Origin: Hirudinaria manillensis
Taxonomy: Eukaryota; Annelida; Clitellata; Hirudinida; Hirudinidae
Assembly: GCA_034509925.1 (NCBI GenBank)
Contig: CM067532.1
Coordinates: 6,698,142 to 6,762,141 of the forward strand
Direction of reading: 5' to 3'
Length of the DNA stretch: 64,000 bases
Both the position numbers and the translations under genes were made by a program. The notes beneath the pieces are model-generated. The model did not search any database. It worked only from the letters and a program-made list of their open reading frames with translations, and was not told the DNA's origin. Below are positions 43,543 to 55,211 of the stretch, one piece after another (the first letter of the stretch is position 1; every line of letters begins with the position of its first letter).

Positions 43543-46500
43543 TTAATGGAGAAATTCGTAAAAAAGAAGATAGGCGTTTTGACTGACAACATCCTGTTCA
43601 TCGACTTTAGTTACTCTGTAATGAGAATTCCGAAATATAATTAATGGGTTCAATATTTAATGTGATTGCCTCCAATTAGCTATTTATTTTTTTAGCATCA
43701 TCAAATGCATCTTGGATTCGAAGATCCTCAATTGTTTCCATTTAAAACAAAATTTTCAGAGGAGGCAAATGTCAAACATGCAAAAAGAAATATTTTTAAA
43801 ATATGAATTTTATCCAATAAGTGATCTTCCAGACAACTGGTCAGATTGTTTTCTAACCTGGAATCATTATACTGGTACCATTCACCAGATGAATGACCTC
43901 TCACAAGGGCGGTGTAGTGACCTCCCTCCATGCTGCCACGATGATTGGACACAGCGTATAACCTGTAGGTAACAGGAACTCCTAGCAAAATAAATGTAAA
44001 TGAATGTAAATTCATTTATTCACAAATTAACCTGGACCAATAAACGCATTAACTAATTATTTACATATTTACTAATAAATTATGGCATTCAATCATCATG
44101 AACCGATGGTTCAAAATATTTCCAGCCATAGCTAAAAAGAATTGGGGAGTGGTAGATCTAATCAACAAATCTATTATTTAACATAAGCCTTCTCTTTCGA
44201 TTACGTCGGAAATTTTAAACCCGATCGATCACGAGTCTACTCTCCAAAGTAGATCCATTCCCGATCAAATTTAGGCATTTTGATATTTGATTGCATTTCT
44301 TAATGCTGTCTTTATCATGACCATTACCACTAAAATTGTTGCTCATTGTTATTTTCATTTTTGTTGTTGTTCTTGTTTGATTCTAACCTGGTTTCGTTGA
44401 AAACTTGGTTAAATCCAATTTTAGCAGAGGAAATTTGATTCTGGTCTTTTGCTCCGTCCCTCCATTGAACCTTTTCAAATCTATTTTTGCAGTTAATATT
44501 CAAATAACAACTATTTCGGATTTGTTAATTGCCATGTCAATTGTGAGTATTAGGAAGTAGAAAGTTTTAAGGATACGAATTATGAGAATGTGGGGAAATT
44601 TTTCGATTGTATAACGCTTCAGAAACTTTTGTCTTGATTGGCAATTTTCGCACATCTGTGTAATGGTAATTTTACTTTATTAATTCCAATATTCTTTCCA
44701 TTTTGATCATTTTAAATTTTTAATGTTTACAATCGTTATTTTTCTATTAATTAAATTATGGAAGCCACCCACTGGTTTGTTATCTCCTGTTAAAACTTCC
44801 TGTTTAGTAAATTGGGCGAGACTTTCCTTCAGAGAGGTTTCTTGGTAGCTCTGGAATATTTTTGCCGAAACGATTCAAGAAACTGATTAATCAAAATCTT
44901 ATTTTTGAGGCATATATGTTGTACCTATTAAGTTCTCAATGAATAATTAAGCCACCCTATCATTAAAGTCATTAAAAAACCTTTTGATAACCTGAGGTGT
45001 AGGCAGAGAAAGGTCAAAAAACATTTCCAATTTATGCGATTCTGATTTGCATCGAGTGCATTTGAGAGTGCTTCTTAAAGTGCCGACAAAAATGTCTGAA
45101 ATTTAATAAAAAAAAAAATTAGGCTCTCTACTTCACCCAGCATTAACGAGTCGATCGCTATTGCACTGAAATTATCCAACATGTAATTGTATGATACAAT
45201 TTAACGTTAATGCTGAATGTCATTTCGTCTTCACGACGTGAACATTGCATTGTATTAAGTGGATGACATTCGATCTTGCTGACTATTTGAATTTATTCTT
45301 ATGAATTCATTGGTTCACTAACCCATGATATGACTTCTTGACTTGCCGTTTAAGTACCAGCCCACGTGGTGCTCCTTGAGAAACCTAAAACAACTGATAA
45401 CGATACTATTCTTACGCTTACCAGGTATCTTTGCTGTTAATTGTCCTCATAAAAAAGATAGCGTTGATTATAAAAGGGATGATAAATGTGGAGTTTCAGA
45501 GAAAATTATTTCCATATCGAGGTCTCAACAGAAGCAGCCATAAATATCAGTTCCACCTTTATCGTCCCGATTATTATTGTATATTATTATTAGGACTGTT
45601 ATCATCCAGTCCTAGGGATTTTATTTTCGTATTAGCATTGTCATTATTTCGTAAAACATTTAGCATTTAGCATAGTAAATTATTTTTTTAATCTACGAGA
45701 TGTCACGATGTCCTTAGCAAATGCATTCTTGTTAAACATCTTTGGTAACTTATTGGACATTTATATATAGACAGATCAATTTCCAGCTCTCTTACATTGT
45801 AAATCAAGCCAAAGTGAACTCACCCGGGTGAGTTGGCAATGAATTTCAAATCGGCATTCATCTTCTCCAGAAGAAAAATCAGAAATTCCTGGGCGTCTTG
45901 TTGTCTAAACGATTCACAATTAGCATTGTGGATCTACACGAATGATCTTTTATCAATTTATTTATTAAAAACAGACCTTCCTCCCCCAAAATGATCGAAG
46001 AATGAGGTCACGTGCCTTATGAATTCAAGAGGCAGAACAGGATCTGAACCATTCGAAATCAGTTTAATTAATTTCACGTAAGCTGAAAAGAAAGCAAGAA
46101 GATTGTGTCAAATTTCGTGGTCGTGTTTTGCTTGTTTTTTTTTACTTTTTCTTATTTACAGATTGTTTCTTCTAGTAGCATTTGTTCCCGATTTCATATT
46201 TTATCAAAGCACAATCATGGGCTGGTTGAAGTAATAAGGATGAAGATGTCGTAAAGTATCGCGTTAAGAATTTTACAATGGTCCTCTCAAGGTTCTGACC
46301 ACGAGAAATTTGAAGTTTGAAAGCTTCAAGATACGATGCTATTTTAAACAAATAAATTGTATGCATCTATTACTTAATTGCTTTGCTTAAGGGTCTCCAT
46401 GCAGCATTATAAGATAATATAGAGTTATAGGTTAATGCTTGCCATGTTAATTTAAACTTGATTTTCATCTAGAAGTTACACCAATACGACATAGAAAGAA

Positions 46501-47224
46501 AGTACCAATGAATCTTGGTTATGATGATTATTAAATGTAGCTAAAAAATACAAACACTTGAAATACAACTGCTAAGTTCTTTTTTTTTTGCAACCATTTT
46601 CAAAAAATCGATATTTACAACTTGTGCCTATAGTTACATTTTAAGGTACATACTTTTAGTGTCAAATATGGGGGTCACCATTAGACTGACTATTCAATTT
46701 AAGGACCATTAAATGTAAATCCTGTTCTTTGACAGTTTTCTTGGAAAAGCCTTCTAGAGCTTCCTATTCAATGAAAGTTTGGTCTTACAGTTCTATTGTA
46801 ATGCGAGTTAGCGTCAACCAATTGAAATTTTCTTTTATTTGGACCACCAAATATTTCCACTGGATTTTGTAATTGGGGAAAAAATATTACTTACATCATT
46901 ATTAGAAGAAGAAGAACAAATTGGATAATTAAAAATCAGTTTGAAGGGTAAGTAAATTTATGTGATTAAACGAATTAAATACTCACCTAAAAACAGGCTT
47001 CCTTTCATGTACCGATTATCTCCGGTTTTGTTATCCAATTCCCAGTCAAGACAAAATTCGGCCAATGGTCTCGTGTGTCTGAGGCACTGCAGTATGCAGT
47101 TCACGAAGCACTGGAATGTATGAATTTCGAATGCTTTAACTTTATTTGTTATTTGGAATTTCGTAGTAATTAGGAATCTCACCGTATTTCCTATGTTGAC
47201 GAAGCCGCATTTTCCAGGGGACAT
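43543..47224 (-). CDS. Ubiquitin-specific protease, catalytic-core only
   Basis: Eleven exons join in phase: 47183-47224 (ATG), 46987-47110, 45977-46082, 45824-45904, 45323-45384, 44992-45095, 44773-44850, 44577-44655, 44388-44480, 43858-43981 and 43543-43615, totalling 321 residues. It removes ubiquitin from substrates. The Cys box is [12 protein letters not shown] with the nucleophile Cys near residue 15. Next come [13 protein letters not shown], a zinc ribbon with two CxxC pairs ([11 protein letters not shown] ... MCENCQSRQ), [16 protein letters not shown], and the His box [20 protein letters not shown] followed by [12 protein letters not shown], which supplies the His and Asp/Asn. It ends [11 protein letters not shown]. 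The domain starts at residue 7 with no N-terminal extension, so it resembles the isolated catalytic domains of the USP2/USP8/USP21 group. Upstream exons adding a leader cannot be excluded. Confidence 0.88.
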
Positions 47225-48180
47225 AACGTTTGACGCAAGTTCTTTTCTCTAAGTGAAACATTTTGGATTACAACTGGTTCTGAGATTTGAAACCTCGAAA
47301 CCTGAGATTTGTAATTCAAATGCTAACATTGGTGTATCGCACGAGGGAGATTCCATTCTCCAGAGCCAAGACGCTCATTCTGTTGGCCTTATTCACAAAC
47401 TGCCTTTCGATGCGCGTACATCCAGGGACTATTGCTTATTGACTCAGTTTTATTAACCTGACTAGACTTAAAAACGCTAATTTCGTTCTCTCCTGAAGTC
47501 TCGCCGCCGCTCTTAACCGCACCGATGCTTAAATAACCGTCGGCGAACCAATCGTTCAAAGTTCATCAAAGATTCCATCGACTATTTGCTGACGTCTGAG
47601 CTCAAATTGTAAAAAGGCAAAGAATCTTTTCATCGATGATCTCTATTAAGTGGTATTGTATAAAAGTTTAACCTTAAAACTTAAAAACTCAGCGACACAA
47701 ATGACCTCCAAAGTGATTAAATCTATCTCCTTTCAAATACAGCCTTTTACAAAGCAGGAAAACACAAATCACACCCAGAGTTCCAAATTTCTTTCCAAAT
47801 AGCTGTCAGAAACGCAACAAACATTTGTTTGGAATTGCACAATACAAAATTAAAGACATCTTTCCTGAATAACTGTGAACACTCAAAAAATACTTAAAAT
47901 CTAAAACTCAGAAAAATATTTCAAATAAGGCTTGAGTTGTAAAATAGGCCAAACTTGAGATATGGGACCTTCCTCTTTGAGATCTGATTGCACGTGATAA
48001 TTTGGTCCTGACAAAAGTGGAAGCATGATTTTGGAGCCTTGAATTAATGCATAGGAAGACTTTCCAGATGAATGTAAAAAGGAGAAAAATAAAAGAATTT
48101 GTACAAATCATTTTGTGTAAAACAATGACTTAGAACAACAAAATATAAGCAACAGTATCAACGACGAGAATCAAATGGTT
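47225..48180. other. Spacer between USP and VANGL
   Basis: Both flanking genes are on the minus strand, so this holds the VANGL 3' UTR and the USP promoter or leader. Frames at 47253-47456 and 47908-48111 have no recognisable content. Confidence 0.4.
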
Positions 48181-49767
48181 TCAAACTGGGGTTTCGGCAC
48201 TCTCTCCGACGAGAAACTTGTTGACACTAGAGAAGAGAGTATCATCTTCTGTAAAGTTGTACCGAGGCAGTGAGTAGACACTGACCATGAGACAGATGTC
48301 TCCTTTCTTGAGGCAGAACATGGTTCCATGTTCAATGCCTCTGTTTGGGCTCAGCTGGCTCGTGATGATCCAATCTTGGGATCTTGCCTCGTTGGCAATA
48401 ACCTGACCTTGTGTCAGGTACTTTTCCACAAAAGCCTTTGCCGACAAGTTGTAAACAAAGCATTGCGTGATGTGTTCGATGATTGAGTCGATGGAATACT
48501 TGGGTTGCTGGCGAGTCACTCTCAAGAACTTCTGCAGAGGATTAGCGAGGCCAGCAAAGATGGCTTGTGCTGCATCGTGTGGAGTCAGCTGGATGCCATT
48601 TTCTTAACATTCAAACGTTTTCATTCAAATTTGGAATACAAAATCAAAATTCCTATCAATAATCAAATTGAAATTATATCTTTTTTTAATGAAATCTTTA
48701 AAATTACCATAACATTTTATAAATAATATAATTAAAGTGCCACCTCTGTCCGCTTGAAGTTGTCTAATGTTAGCGAAAGACTCCTCAGCAGCGCAGATCA
48801 ATCTGGCCTTCCTCTTCCTGACCTTCCTTTCATAAGCTTCCTCCTGATAAAACCTTTCATTGTGGCTAGCAGATTCCTTTCCTCTTGATCTGATCATGCT
48901 TGGACTTTTGGAAACCCCGGCCGTTCCTTTGGAACAGGAATCTATGTCATATATTTTAAATTCTGCTGTCTTTGCAGCTCTACTTTTAGATCTGTGGTGT
49001 AACATTCTATCCAAGTAAGGGTTGAAGTTATCAAAATCACAATGGTATCTGTCAAGACACCATATAGCCAATCTCTGGATAGACAACTGGCCAACAGTGA
49101 AACAGGATGAAAAACCATCTGGTGATCTCACAATCTTTACAATATATGTGGCCCTCAAGTGCCTGATTTCCAGAAGTATGACGGACAAGTAGTGAACAAA
49201 GAGCAAGCAATCGACCATTGTTGTTGCAAATCCAACAATTGCTTGGTAGTTAGAATCTTTGACAGCAAGAATGGTCACTCCATAAAATAGCCAGAATATG
49301 GCAGACAACACAAACAACAAAGCTAGTACGACAGCACGAAAAGCAAACACTCTGGGCATGTTAGCTTGAGGCCTCCTCCAAAATAAAGCCCAGCTTCCAA
49401 TCAACAAGATCAGCAATTTGAAGCCAATACCTATGAGAAGACCTTCGCATCCTGAAAAGCACTCTTCTGCTTTCCACCCATTGAACTCAATTTTCGGTAG
49501 GATTATCATAACAATAGGCGATAAGTATGAGACAAGAGAAATTATGCTCGTGAAGACACATCCTGCATATTTTGAACAATTTCTACTTAGTCGACCAGTG
49601 AAGTTCTTGATGTGATTATTTTCCGGTTTCAATATAAAAGAAAATCCTGCTTCGCTGGTAGATCCCGTAAATGTGGTATTGGTGCCTTCCCAATTGCTTT
49701 CATCACCTAAGTCATCGTTTCTGTGACTTGATTCCTCTTGGGGACAAGTTTTCTCTCGCTCCACCAT
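48181..49767 (-). CDS. VANGL: Van Gogh/VANGL planar cell polarity membrane protein
   Basis: Two coding exons are seen: 48744 up to the in-frame ATG at 49767 (the frame stays open to 49815) and 48181-48602. The product is about 481 residues. Motifs match VANGL proteins in order: an acidic N-terminal stretch with a STSEAGFSF phospho-type cluster, four transmembrane helices (including FKLLILLIGSWALFWRRPQA and LFVHYLSVILLEIRHL), GQLSIQRLAIWCLDRYHCDF, the conserved coiled region HNERFYQEEAYERKVRKRKAR, EESFANIRQLQ, DAAQAIFAGLANPLQKFLR, and the C-terminal PDZ-binding end SAETPV, where vertebrates have ETSV. Van Gogh partners Prickle and Dishevelled at cell junctions. The basic Ser/Arg-rich N-terminal leader of vertebrate VANGLs is missing or in an unplaced exon. 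It is divergent from TRAPPC3, 420 bp away. Confidence 0.92.
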
Positions 49768-50187
49768 ATTTACAGCATGAATGGCCACGATTTTAGCGAC
49801 GAAAGCGACTTCCAAGCCATTATAAATTCAAACACACTCCTCCATAACTTCTCAAAAAGTCTTTCTTTGCAGAAAAGCAGACAAAACCGACGACAAAGCC
49901 CAAACCCAAAACAATGTAATGATAATAAAAGACTTTGAAAGTTAATTAATGCCACTTAGCACTTCTTTTTTTAAATATGTTTATAATAATAATTTATTTA
50001 TCACGTACTTAATACCTTCAAATTAATTAAATTAGAGCTTTTGAAGTTGATTAATTATTTTACAAAATTTAGATATTCCCCAATATATATTAATAATATA
50101 ATTGTTCAATATTTAAAAATCCAGTGGAACTCTATATCAAAAGAATACTGACATTCGCTTTGCGTTTCATCTTCAACCAAAACAGAA
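49768..50187. promoter_or_regulatory. Divergent promoter region, VANGL (-) / TRAPPC3 (+)
   Basis: Only 420 bp separate the two start codons, so the genes probably share a bidirectional promoter. The middle (about 49980-50130) is very AT-rich. No specific motif could be assigned. Confidence 0.45.
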
Positions 50188-51041
50188 ATGTCTCGCCAAA
50201 GCAATAGAGGGGTGGAGGCCAAGAAAGTTGTGAGTAAAAATCGTTATGCCGAGGCTTATGCTTATTAAAGCCTGTGAAGATTTTGATTTTCTTTTGATTT
50301 ATTGCCTGAAGACTCAAATTAAGTGATACATCGACTTACTAACTGAAAGATTGATTTTTATTGGTAGAGCAATGAGCTGTTCGCACTCACCTATGGTTCA
50401 ATAGTAGCTCAACTGATTGCAGATTATGAGGGGGATGAAGAAGTTAATGCGCAGTTATACAAAATGTTAGATAAATTTGTCTTAAATATCACAAATCCTG
50501 ACTGTTTCTCTTTTATTAGGGGCTATAACATAGGCATCAGGCTCATTGAAGACTTTTTGGCTCGCTCTGGGGCTACAAGATGCACTGATTTTAGGGACAC
50601 TGCAGATGTCATCTCAAAGGTGAATTCCAAATAATTCTCTCGCAATGTTTATGATGTCAAGTTATTGTTGAAATAGATGGCCTTCAAGATGTTTCTTGGT
50701 GTCACACCTGCTGTTGCAAACTGGAGCAGTGCAGGAGATGAATTCTCACTTTTTATGGAAACAAATCCCCTAACTGAGTTTGTAGAACTTCCTGAGGAAC
50801 ACAACAAACTCAATTATTCCAACATAATTTGTGGAGCATTGAAAGGAGCCCTTGAAATGGTTTGAAAACCATAAGCCTTCTCATCATGGAACTTTTCTTA
50901 TTTAAGGAAACTGTGTTGTAGGTGCAGCTGGATGTCAACGTTTGGTTTGTGCAGGATCAACTGAAAGGCGATAATTTGACAGAAATCAGATTGAAATTTA
51001 TTAAGCGTCTGGAGGATGCACTTCCCCCAGGAGAGGATTAG
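50188..51041 (+). CDS. TRAPPC3: TRAPP complex subunit 3 (Bet3)
   Basis: Five exons join in phase: 50188-50229, 50368-50465, 50520-50619, 50677-50859 and 50922-51041. The product is exactly 180 residues, the same length as human TRAPPC3. It starts MSRQSNRGVEAKK and carries LTYGSIVAQLIADYE, GYNIGIRLIEDFLARSG, CTDFRDTADVISKMAFKMFL, TPAVANWSSAGDEFSL, ELPEEHNKLNYSNIICGALK and FVQDQLKGDNLTEIRLKFI. TRAPPC3 is a palmitoylated core subunit of the TRAPP tethering complexes that activate Rab1 in ER-Golgi transport. The conserved palmitoylated Cys lies in the RCTDF segment (vertebrate RCHDF). A poly(A) signal AATAAA follows at 51119-51124, 78 nt after the stop. Confidence 0.95.
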
Positions 51042-51118
51042 TCATCAGTTTGTCAATTGTGATTATCCTTGTTCTGATTGTATTTTTAGCTGCACTTATT
51101 ATTCCAGTATATATTATC

Positions 51119-51124
51119 AATAAA
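51119..51124 (+). terminator. TRAPPC3 poly(A) signal
   Basis: A canonical AATAAA lies 78 nt downstream of the TRAPPC3 stop codon. The 660 bp up to the convergent XPNPEP3 stop at 51701 otherwise hold only short frames without recognisable content. Confidence 0.6.
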
Positions 51125-51700
51125 TCCCTTGCAAAATGTGGCTGTGGTCTGAAAATAGCATTAAGTGGTTTCACAAACAATGTCATTAATTTAACAGTAG
51201 CCTTTCCATCACTAACTAAATGTCCAATGCCAAACCACTACATGAGTAACCCAGCAATTAATGTAATTTTGTCAGTTTGCCAGGAAGTCAGATCTGAGCA
51301 CTATGTCAATACTTGTGAAACTACTTGGCAGTAGATCTTATCAAATTTGTTATCTGGGAGTTCTTATGTAGAAGAATATGGCTCTCAACAGACTTGACTG
51401 CATCGGCCCCAACTGAAACTCGTAAGAACATTGAGTCAGTGGGGGTTAAGTATACTTAGCTTGAACAACAAAAACAATCTGCTTACATTGGAATAAATTA
51501 GTTGATCAGGATTATCTTTGATAAATTTAATTCTCAGGGATAAAAATAGATGTTTGCAACAAACACAAAGTTTTTAGTTTCTAATTCATCCAACTCAAAT
51601 TGTATCACATTAATCAACAACTGGAGCAACAGCTTATCACACATTCATGTCGAATGTCTAGTCATCCAAAATGAAAATCTTGACTTGATGTCATTCCAAG

Positions 51701-53638
51701 TCAGTGACTAGTACCAATGACTTTTTCTATATCTTCCACAAGCTTTGGGCATGTCTCGGTAAGATTTTCTGGAAGTTCTTTGGTGACGAGAATGTTGTCT
51801 TCGATTCGAATGCCGAGGCCCCTGAAGTGTTCCGGTACGTTAGTGTTGTCCTTAGGCACATAAATTCCTGCATCAGAAAAATGTTTAAGCAATTTTTAAG
51901 AGCTTTACATGTGAACAAAATTTTACAAAAAGCAGTTTAACCTGGTTCTATGGTTATGATCATCCCTGGCTGGAGCTTAAGCGATCGACTCATTTGATCG
52001 ACATCATGAACATCCATGCCTAAATAATGGCCAATATGGTGAGGACAAAAGGACATAGCAGCCTAAAAATATTCACAAATCTTTAGTTCCATTTAAATAT
52101 TTTCTAATGCATTTACCTTTTGCAGTCCCTCATCATCAATATTTCTGCCTATGAGGTTCAATCTTCTGAGTTGCTTTCCAAGGAGATTGAGCATAATAAA
52201 GTAGATCTGGTTAAGAGTAAGGTAATCGGGTCGACACAGAGATATACAAATAGATTGCACTTCCAAAAGAGCCTCATACAGATCCTTTTGGGCTGGTGAA
52301 AATCGACCTAAAAAGAGGAAGCATCAAAAATCTTACTTAGACAATATTTTACAAAGAACAAAAAATATTAGAAAAAATCCAAACCATTTACTGGCCATGT
52401 TCTGGTAATGTCACTACAATATCCATGGTAATCAGACCCTGCATCCATAAGTACCATCTCGCCATCCTGGACAATGCGGTTATTATTTATGTAATGGATG
52501 ATATTGGCACGATCACCACCTGAAAAACATCTTGATTAAAAACAAAGCAAAAGTCAAGGACATGTTTCTGTGACAAACATGTCCAATAATGATTGTAGAC
52601 AATACAACACCTGCTACAACTGGTGGATAAGCCATTCCTTGAGCCCCATGCATCCTGCACTCAAAATCCATTTTTGCCTGAAGATGAGACTCCTCTACCT
52701 GCACCAAACCAAATTGAATGAGTCTGCTCTATTGACAAGATGTTTGAAAAATTAACCACCCCAGATTTTGAGAACTTCATCACTTCTTCCAAACTTTTCG
52801 ATCCGATTTTACACGTATGTTTCATCAAAGCTATTTCAGCTTGGGATTTGATGACACGTAGATTTTGAATTTGACTTTTAATTGGCAACACCTTCATAAC
52901 CTTTTTCTCTACATGGAAGCAGTTCATGTACTTCTTATGTGAGCTGCAATGAAATGAATTTTCTTCATCATACCACAAATCTACAGATTTTACATTCTTG
53001 AGCATAGATGAGAGCTCTTTCTCTAAGTCATTGACATTATAAGCTTCATCACAGCCAGTTAAACCAATGGCTCTTTCTGATCCCGTCCTCGGTCCATCCC
53101 AAAGTTCTTGTATTTTGTCTCTTTTTGGCACAAATAGCAGAGAACGAAAATCATCTAATAATTAAGCAAGCTATCAGCATCATTGCAACGCCAAAAAACA
53201 AAAAAACTTACTTTTACATCCAATGTTGGTCATTAATAACACACTGTCTGGTTCTTGAAAACCACATAAATACAAGAAATCTGAATTTTGCCGAAAAGGA
53301 TAAGGCACGTCAGGAGCCATGTACAGTCTGCCAGCCGATGGAACCAGGGCCACGACCTGTCTGCCCGGATTCACTTGCAAGATATTTGTCATCAAGTCGC
53401 ATCTTCGCCGGAAATATTCTGTTTTAGTAATGCCAGGAGTGACCTGACCCTTTTCTAATACATGAGGATGCGTTTCACTGACAATCTGTCCGAATAACCT
53501 TTGCTGAATTGTCAGTGATTTTAAACCTGTTTAAGATTCCTTCCAAATGTTAAATTTTTAAAATAACGTTAAAAGTGAGTTCACCCACAAACCATTTATG
53601 TTTAAGAGCCTTCCAAACATTGAGCCAGTGCCAACCAT
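51701..53638 (-). CDS. XPNPEP3: Xaa-Pro aminopeptidase 3, M24B metallopeptidase
   Basis: Eight exons join in phase: 53593-53638 (ATG), 53212-53526, 52760-53154, 52611-52698, 52385-52519, 52117-52307, 51942-52062 and 51701-51867, totalling 485 residues. It removes N-terminal residues that precede proline and acts in mitochondria (aminopeptidase P3). Motifs in order: [86 protein letters not shown] and [11 protein letters not shown] (two metal-binding Asp), [15 protein letters not shown] (metal His), [12 protein letters not shown] (metal Glu) and [11 protein letters not shown] (last metal Glu). The N-terminus ([13 protein letters not shown]) could be part of a mitochondrial presequence, although human XPNPEP3 has a longer one, and a further upstream exon is possible. 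Confidence 0.94.
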
Positions 53639-54808
53639 GTTGCGAACTGATAGTAAACAAATTCGATAATTTTTCTGCACAAAGAATCCATTAGCTCAAA
53701 CTTTTTTCGGAGAGTTAAAATAAACACACTTGTCAGATTTTTAAGGTTTAATAAATCTGGCAACAAACTAATATAATTCTAAAATTTTGATAGAGCGGGT
53801 TAAATGCGGCAAACTAAAATCACTGTAGCTCATTTTTAACCTTTGAGTCTTGCCATTAAATTCATCTTTACTAAATTTATCTATCTCACAAAATATACCC
53901 AGGGTCGGAATGACTTGCAACAATACTGAAATTAGCTTATTTGACCTTTAATTTATTTATGGAGATCGGCAGGACAGGGCTGGCGATAAGAGAATCCCAG
54001 CAGGCGGATAATTAATACGCATGGAGGAGAGCGTTTGATCTCTTAGTACAGAATTTAGTTAATTACAGCAAAAATAAGGGAAGATTTCATTTTCAGTTTT
54101 GGCCATGTATTCATTCACTTGTAACAGTATTTAAAATGATTGACAGTGGCAGTTCGAATAGGTGTCATTTCAACATTATCCAAATCTTGCCCCTCTCCAA
54201 TTATCCTATTAATCCAGGAAGGTCTATTTCTATCAGGGTGCCCCTTGTGTAACTGACCTAGTGGTTAAAAAAGAGGTCATTAACCATATATGCAAAATTT
54301 ACCCCTTCCTCCATCCTTACCTCAATTTCAATATCTGAGATTGTTTTGGATCCCCTTGATTTTTTACCAATTTAAATTAATCAATTCTAACTTTTGTTAT
54401 TTTGTAGGTATTGTAGCAAATATTTTTACAAAATAACTTTTTATTTATGTTTATTAAAGCTTAAAAGCTCAATTTCATTTTTGTAGCACAAACTCATTGG
54501 CAATATCAAACAAGTAGGACATGAAGATTTGTTTCAGCCAGTTCGGCTAGATTTCTTTTTAAATGTCGGTGTCATTAAAACAAGGATATAATAAACAAAT
54601 CTATAATCTTATTATATATGCTTATAATGCTTATGATTATATTATGCTTATGTCGATATTGTTGGACGGCCAGCCGTAGGGATAAGAATCCCTCAAGAGT
54701 AGCCATCTTTATGCTTTCAATCTTGAAATTGTATGTGCTTTGCTTCCGTTTATTCAGTTCAATAAAGGAAAAAACATCTTCATACTATAACTTTAAAAAT
54801 AACTTATT
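53639..54808. other. Intergenic spacer upstream of XPNPEP3
   Basis: This is AT-rich and contains the XPNPEP3 5' flank and sequence beyond the 3' end of the VEGF-like gene. The 64-codon frame at 54618-54812 has no recognisable content. No RNA gene or repeat was identified. Confidence 0.45.
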
Positions 54809-54920
54809 CTAAAAATCAATATCATGCGGATCTCGTAGTCTCGCGTATTCGAGGTTTTCCAACTCAATAGCTACACAGTGCGACATTTGTGAAACGTAAA
54901 ATATTCCTCTGATAGAAAGT
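54809..54920 (-). other. Candidate orphan or alternative last exon
   Basis: After an acceptor (TTTCAG ending at 54921) a minus-strand frame of 37 codons runs to TAG at 54809. It reads LSIRGIFYVSQMSHCVAIE... with normal-looking composition. In phase it could follow exon 57405-57682 of the VEGF-like gene as an alternative ending, but it has only one Cys. No other partner gene was found. Confidence 0.25.
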
Positions 54921-55211
54921 CTGAAATAAATAATTATTATCATAACAACTTGAGCTTTCATGGTGATAAATGTCTTCGATGTTGGAGTGAGTTTATCACC
55001 GAAAGTATATCTGCATATGCTCAGTTTATTACAGCATGCTGCGATCAATCAATTAATGCCCGTTTGAAATCCAACCAGCAGCTTATGCCTTTAAATGAAA
55101 CCAAAAATATCCAATAAAAATCGTCAGTTTCGTTTTACATCGAGTTTATTTATTTTTATGTTGTGAGAAAAGGGAAGACTGAATAAACAAGCAGAAAAAT
55201 GGATCGTCGCG

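Noticed and set aside
49770-49955. Minus-strand frame with ATG at 49820
   Set aside because: It is out of frame with the VANGL coding exon, so it is not the VANGL start.
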